From positions 1 through 64,000 of the forward strand of contig NZ_FYAU01000025.1 of assembly GCF_900185725.1 (NCBI RefSeq): a stretch of DNA of 64,000 nucleotides, in the 5' to 3' direction. The DNA is from Stappia sp. TSB10P1A (GTDB lineage Bacteria > Pseudomonadota > Alphaproteobacteria > Rhizobiales > Stappiaceae). This document shows positions 62,338 to 64,000 of this stretch, piece by piece; the stretch's first letter is position 1; every line of letters starts with the position of its first letter. Below the pieces are notes generated by a model. It worked only from the letters and a program-made list of their open reading frames with translations. It did not search any database and was not told where the DNA came from. The translations under genes and the position numbers were made by a program.

Positions 62338-62901
62338 ATGGCGGACCAGGGTATCGATTTTGGCGACCTCGAGCGGCGGATGAGCGGCGCGCTTGGCGTG
62401 CTGAAGACGGATCTCGCCGGCCTTCGCACCGGCCGCGCCTCGTCCAGCATGATGGATCCGATCACGGTGAACGCCTACGGCTCCGAAATGCCGATCAACC
62501 AGGTGGCGACGGTGAGCGTGCCGGAGCCGCGCATGATCTCCGTGCAGGTCTGGGACAAGTCGATGGTCGGCGCCGTGGAGCGCGCCATCCGCGAATCCAA
62601 TCTCGGCCTCAATCCGGTGGTCGATGGCACGACGCTGCGCCTGCCGATCCCGGAGCTCAACGAGGAGCGCCGCAAGGATCTCATCAAGATCGCCCACAAA
62701 TACGCCGAACAGTCCAAGGTCGCCGTGCGCCATGTGCGCCGCGACGGCATGGACACGCTGAAGAAGCTGGAGAAGGACGGCGCGATCAGCGAGGACGACA
62801 GCCGCGTCCACGCCGACAAGGTGCAGAAGATGACCGACGAGATGATCGCCGAGATCGACTCGATGCTGGCCAAGAAGGAACAAGAAATCTCCCAGATCTG
62901 A
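62338..62901 (+). CDS. frr: ribosome recycling factor
   Basis: Splits post-termination ribosomes with EF-G. The 187-residue product shows [40 protein letters not shown] and [20 protein letters not shown], then a long C-terminal helix. ATG 62338 follows AGTGAGGACAAG. It lies between pyrH and uppS. Confidence 0.98.
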   Translation: MADQGIDFGDLERRMSGALGVLKTDLAGLRTGRASSSMMDPITVNAYGSEMPINQVATVSVPEPRMISVQVWDKSMVGAVERAIRESNLGLNPVVDGTTLRLPIPELNEERRKDLIKIAHKYAEQSKVAVRHVRRDGMDTLKKLEKDGAISEDDSRVHADKVQKMTDEMIAEIDSMLAKKEQEISQI

Positions 62902-62942
62902 TCCGAAGATCGCGGCCCGATCGAAGAGGCGGGGAGCATGAC

Positions 62943-63713
62943 ATGACGGTGACGGCGGGCCTGGACATGGCCGCCCCGGCCGAGCCTGGGGGGCGGAGCG
63001 GGGTGCCTCGGCATATCGCCGTCATCATGGACGGCAACGGTCGCTGGGCGCTGGCGCGCGGCCTGCCGCGCACCGAGGGCCATCGGGCCGGCGTTTCGGC
63101 GGTGCGGCGCATCGTCCGCCACGCCGCCGCGCGCGGCGTCGAGGTGCTGACGATCTTTTCCTTCTCCTCGGAGAACTGGAGCCGTCCGGCGGCCGAGGTC
63201 GGCTTCCTGATGTCGCTGCTGGAGCGCTTCGTGCGGCGCGACCTTGCCGAGATCCACCGCCAGAACGTGCGGGTGCGGATGATCGGCGAGCGCAGCGGTC
63301 TGGAGCCCTCGATCCTGTCGCTGATCGAGGAGGGCGAGGCGCTGACCCGCGACAACACCGGCATGGTCCTCGTCGTCGCCTTCAATTACGGCGCCCGCAA
63401 CGAGATGGTGCGCGCCATGCGCGGCCTTGCCGAGGACGTCGCTGCCGGCCGTATCGCGCCGCAGGCCATCGACGAGGCGGCGATCGCCGCGCGGCTCGAC
63501 ACGGCGGATCTGCCGGATCCCGATCTCGTCATCCGCACCAGCGGCGAGCAGCGGCTCTCCAACTTCCTGCTGTGGCAGTCCGCCTATAGCGAGTTCTACT
63601 TTCCCGACCTGCACTGGCCGGACTTCGACGAGGCGGCCTTCGACCGCGCGATCGAGGCCTATTCCGCCCGCGACCGCCGGTTCGGCGGCCTCTCGGCGAA
63701 AGTCGCCAGATGA
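62943..63713 (+). CDS. uppS: isoprenyl (undecaprenyl) diphosphate synthase
   Basis: cis-Prenyltransferase making the C55 lipid carrier for peptidoglycan. AVIMDGNGRWALARGLPRTE holds the catalytic Asp, then GHRAGVSAVRRIVRHAAARG, FSFSSENWSRP, and LVIRTSGEQRLSNFLLWQSA with YSEFYFPDLHWPDF. The 256-residue length is standard, with a short non-conserved N-terminal extension. Its TGA overlaps the cdsA ATG (ATGA, 63710-63713). Confidence 0.97.
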   Translation: MTVTAGLDMAAPAEPGGRSGVPRHIAVIMDGNGRWALARGLPRTEGHRAGVSAVRRIVRHAAARGVEVLTIFSFSSENWSRPAAEVGFLMSLLERFVRRDLAEIHRQNVRVRMIGERSGLEPSILSLIEEGEALTRDNTGMVLVVAFNYGARNEMVRAMRGLAEDVAAGRIAPQAIDEAAIAARLDTADLPDPDLVIRTSGEQRLSNFLLWQSAYSEFYFPDLHWPDFDEAAFDRAIEAYSARDRRFGGLSAKVAR

Positions 63714-64000
63714 GCGAGGGGGCCGCGGGGGGAGGCAGGCCCAGGCCGACGGAATTGAAGCTGCGGGTCGTCTCGGCCCTGCTGCTGGCCCCGGCGGTGC
63801 TGGCGGTCACCTGGTTCGGCGGCTGGGCCTTTGCCGCCGGCGCGGCGCTGTGTTCGGCGATCCTCCTGCAGGAATGGACGGTGATCGTCGGCGCCACCCG
63901 GCGGCGCGTGGCCGTTGCGCTGGCAGCGCTCGGCACCGGCGCCATGCTGCTGGCGGCGGCGCTCGGCCTGGTGCCGCTTGCCGTCGGCCTTGCCTTTGCG
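63710..64000 (+). CDS. cdsA: phosphatidate cytidylyltransferase, N-terminal part
   Basis: The window ends inside this gene; 97 codons are visible. After a Gly-rich start (MSEGAAGGGRPRP) come ELKLRVVSALLLAPAVLAVT and several hydrophobic helices, as in CdsA, which makes CDP-diacylglycerol for phospholipids. The diagnostic C-terminal motif is outside the window, so the call rests on the helices and on the conserved frr-uppS-cdsA order. Confidence 0.85.
   Translation, partial: MSEGAAGGGRPRPTELKLRVVSALLLAPAVLAVTWFGGWAFAAGAALCSAILLQEWTVIVGATRRRVAVALAALGTGAMLLAAALGLVPLAVGLAFA

Overview
The window is a continuous stretch of chromosome from a high-GC alphaproteobacterium. Four things point to the order Hyphomicrobiales (Rhizobiales): the gene content (PopZ/DUF2497, DUF1467, DUF2155, TrmFO, short ProS, a 14-gene Nuo operon, NuoE with a C-terminal helix-hairpin-helix tail), the order SPOR-nagZ-scpAB-tatABC-serS-surE-pcm-LytM, the order nuo-birA-rnj-mce-DUF1467, and the candidate CtrA-type and GAAC-N7-GAAC (alphaproteobacterial LexA) sites. 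A Stappia/Labrenzia-like organism is my best guess from synteny, but the genus cannot be fixed from sequence reading alone. Almost all of the window is core housekeeping DNA. I see no transposase, integrase, rRNA or CRISPR array.

Layout. 1-10.3 kb: end of a SPOR protein, nagZ, scpA-scpB, an orphan FbpC-type ABC ATPase, tatABC, serS, surE, pcm and a LysM/LytM lipoprotein whose LytM site looks degenerate. 10.5-10.7 kb: two identical tRNA-Asp genes. 10.9-11.8 kb: an OXA-type class D beta-lactamase homologue. 12.0-27.7 kb: nuoA-N, with an extra 79-residue membrane protein between nuoH and nuoI. 27.7-31.4 kb: birA, RNase J, methylmalonyl-CoA epimerase, DUF1467 and a small minus-strand gene. 31.8-39.9 kb: a second Pcm-like protein, TolC, PopZ, ValS, DUF2155 and a minus-strand DUF815 ATPase. 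40.1-46.7 kb: yajC-secD-secF, homologues of the complex I assembly factors NDUFAF3 and NDUFAF6, trmFO (minus) and a lipoprotein with a possible Cys/His/Asp triad. 47.7-51.1 kb: proS, lolC/E, lolD. 51.6-53.4 kb: a TPR protein that looks accessory. 54.5-58.3 kb: a 38-codon membrane ORF behind a perfect LexA box, then dnaE. 59.5-64.0 kb: rpsB, tsf, pyrH, frr, uppS and the start of cdsA.

How the genes work together. The window unites envelope biogenesis (Tat, Sec-DF/YajC, Lol, TolC, UppS, CdsA, NagZ, LytM factor), chromosome and pole organisation (ScpAB, PopZ, DnaE), translation (SerS, ValS, ProS, TrmFO, RpsB, Tsf, Frr) and respiration (complete NDH-1 plus two likely assembly factors).

The least explained parts are: (i) the 38-aa membrane ORF whose promoter spacer is filled by an SOS box just upstream of dnaE, a candidate SOS-induced division inhibitor analogous to Caulobacter SidA; (ii) a family of hairpin-rich intergenic repeats confined to about 46.8-59.2 kb, including tandem units of about 428 and 440 bp, which bracket a TPR gene; (iii) covarying flanks around the two tRNA-Asp genes; (iv) the small membrane protein inside the nuo operon.
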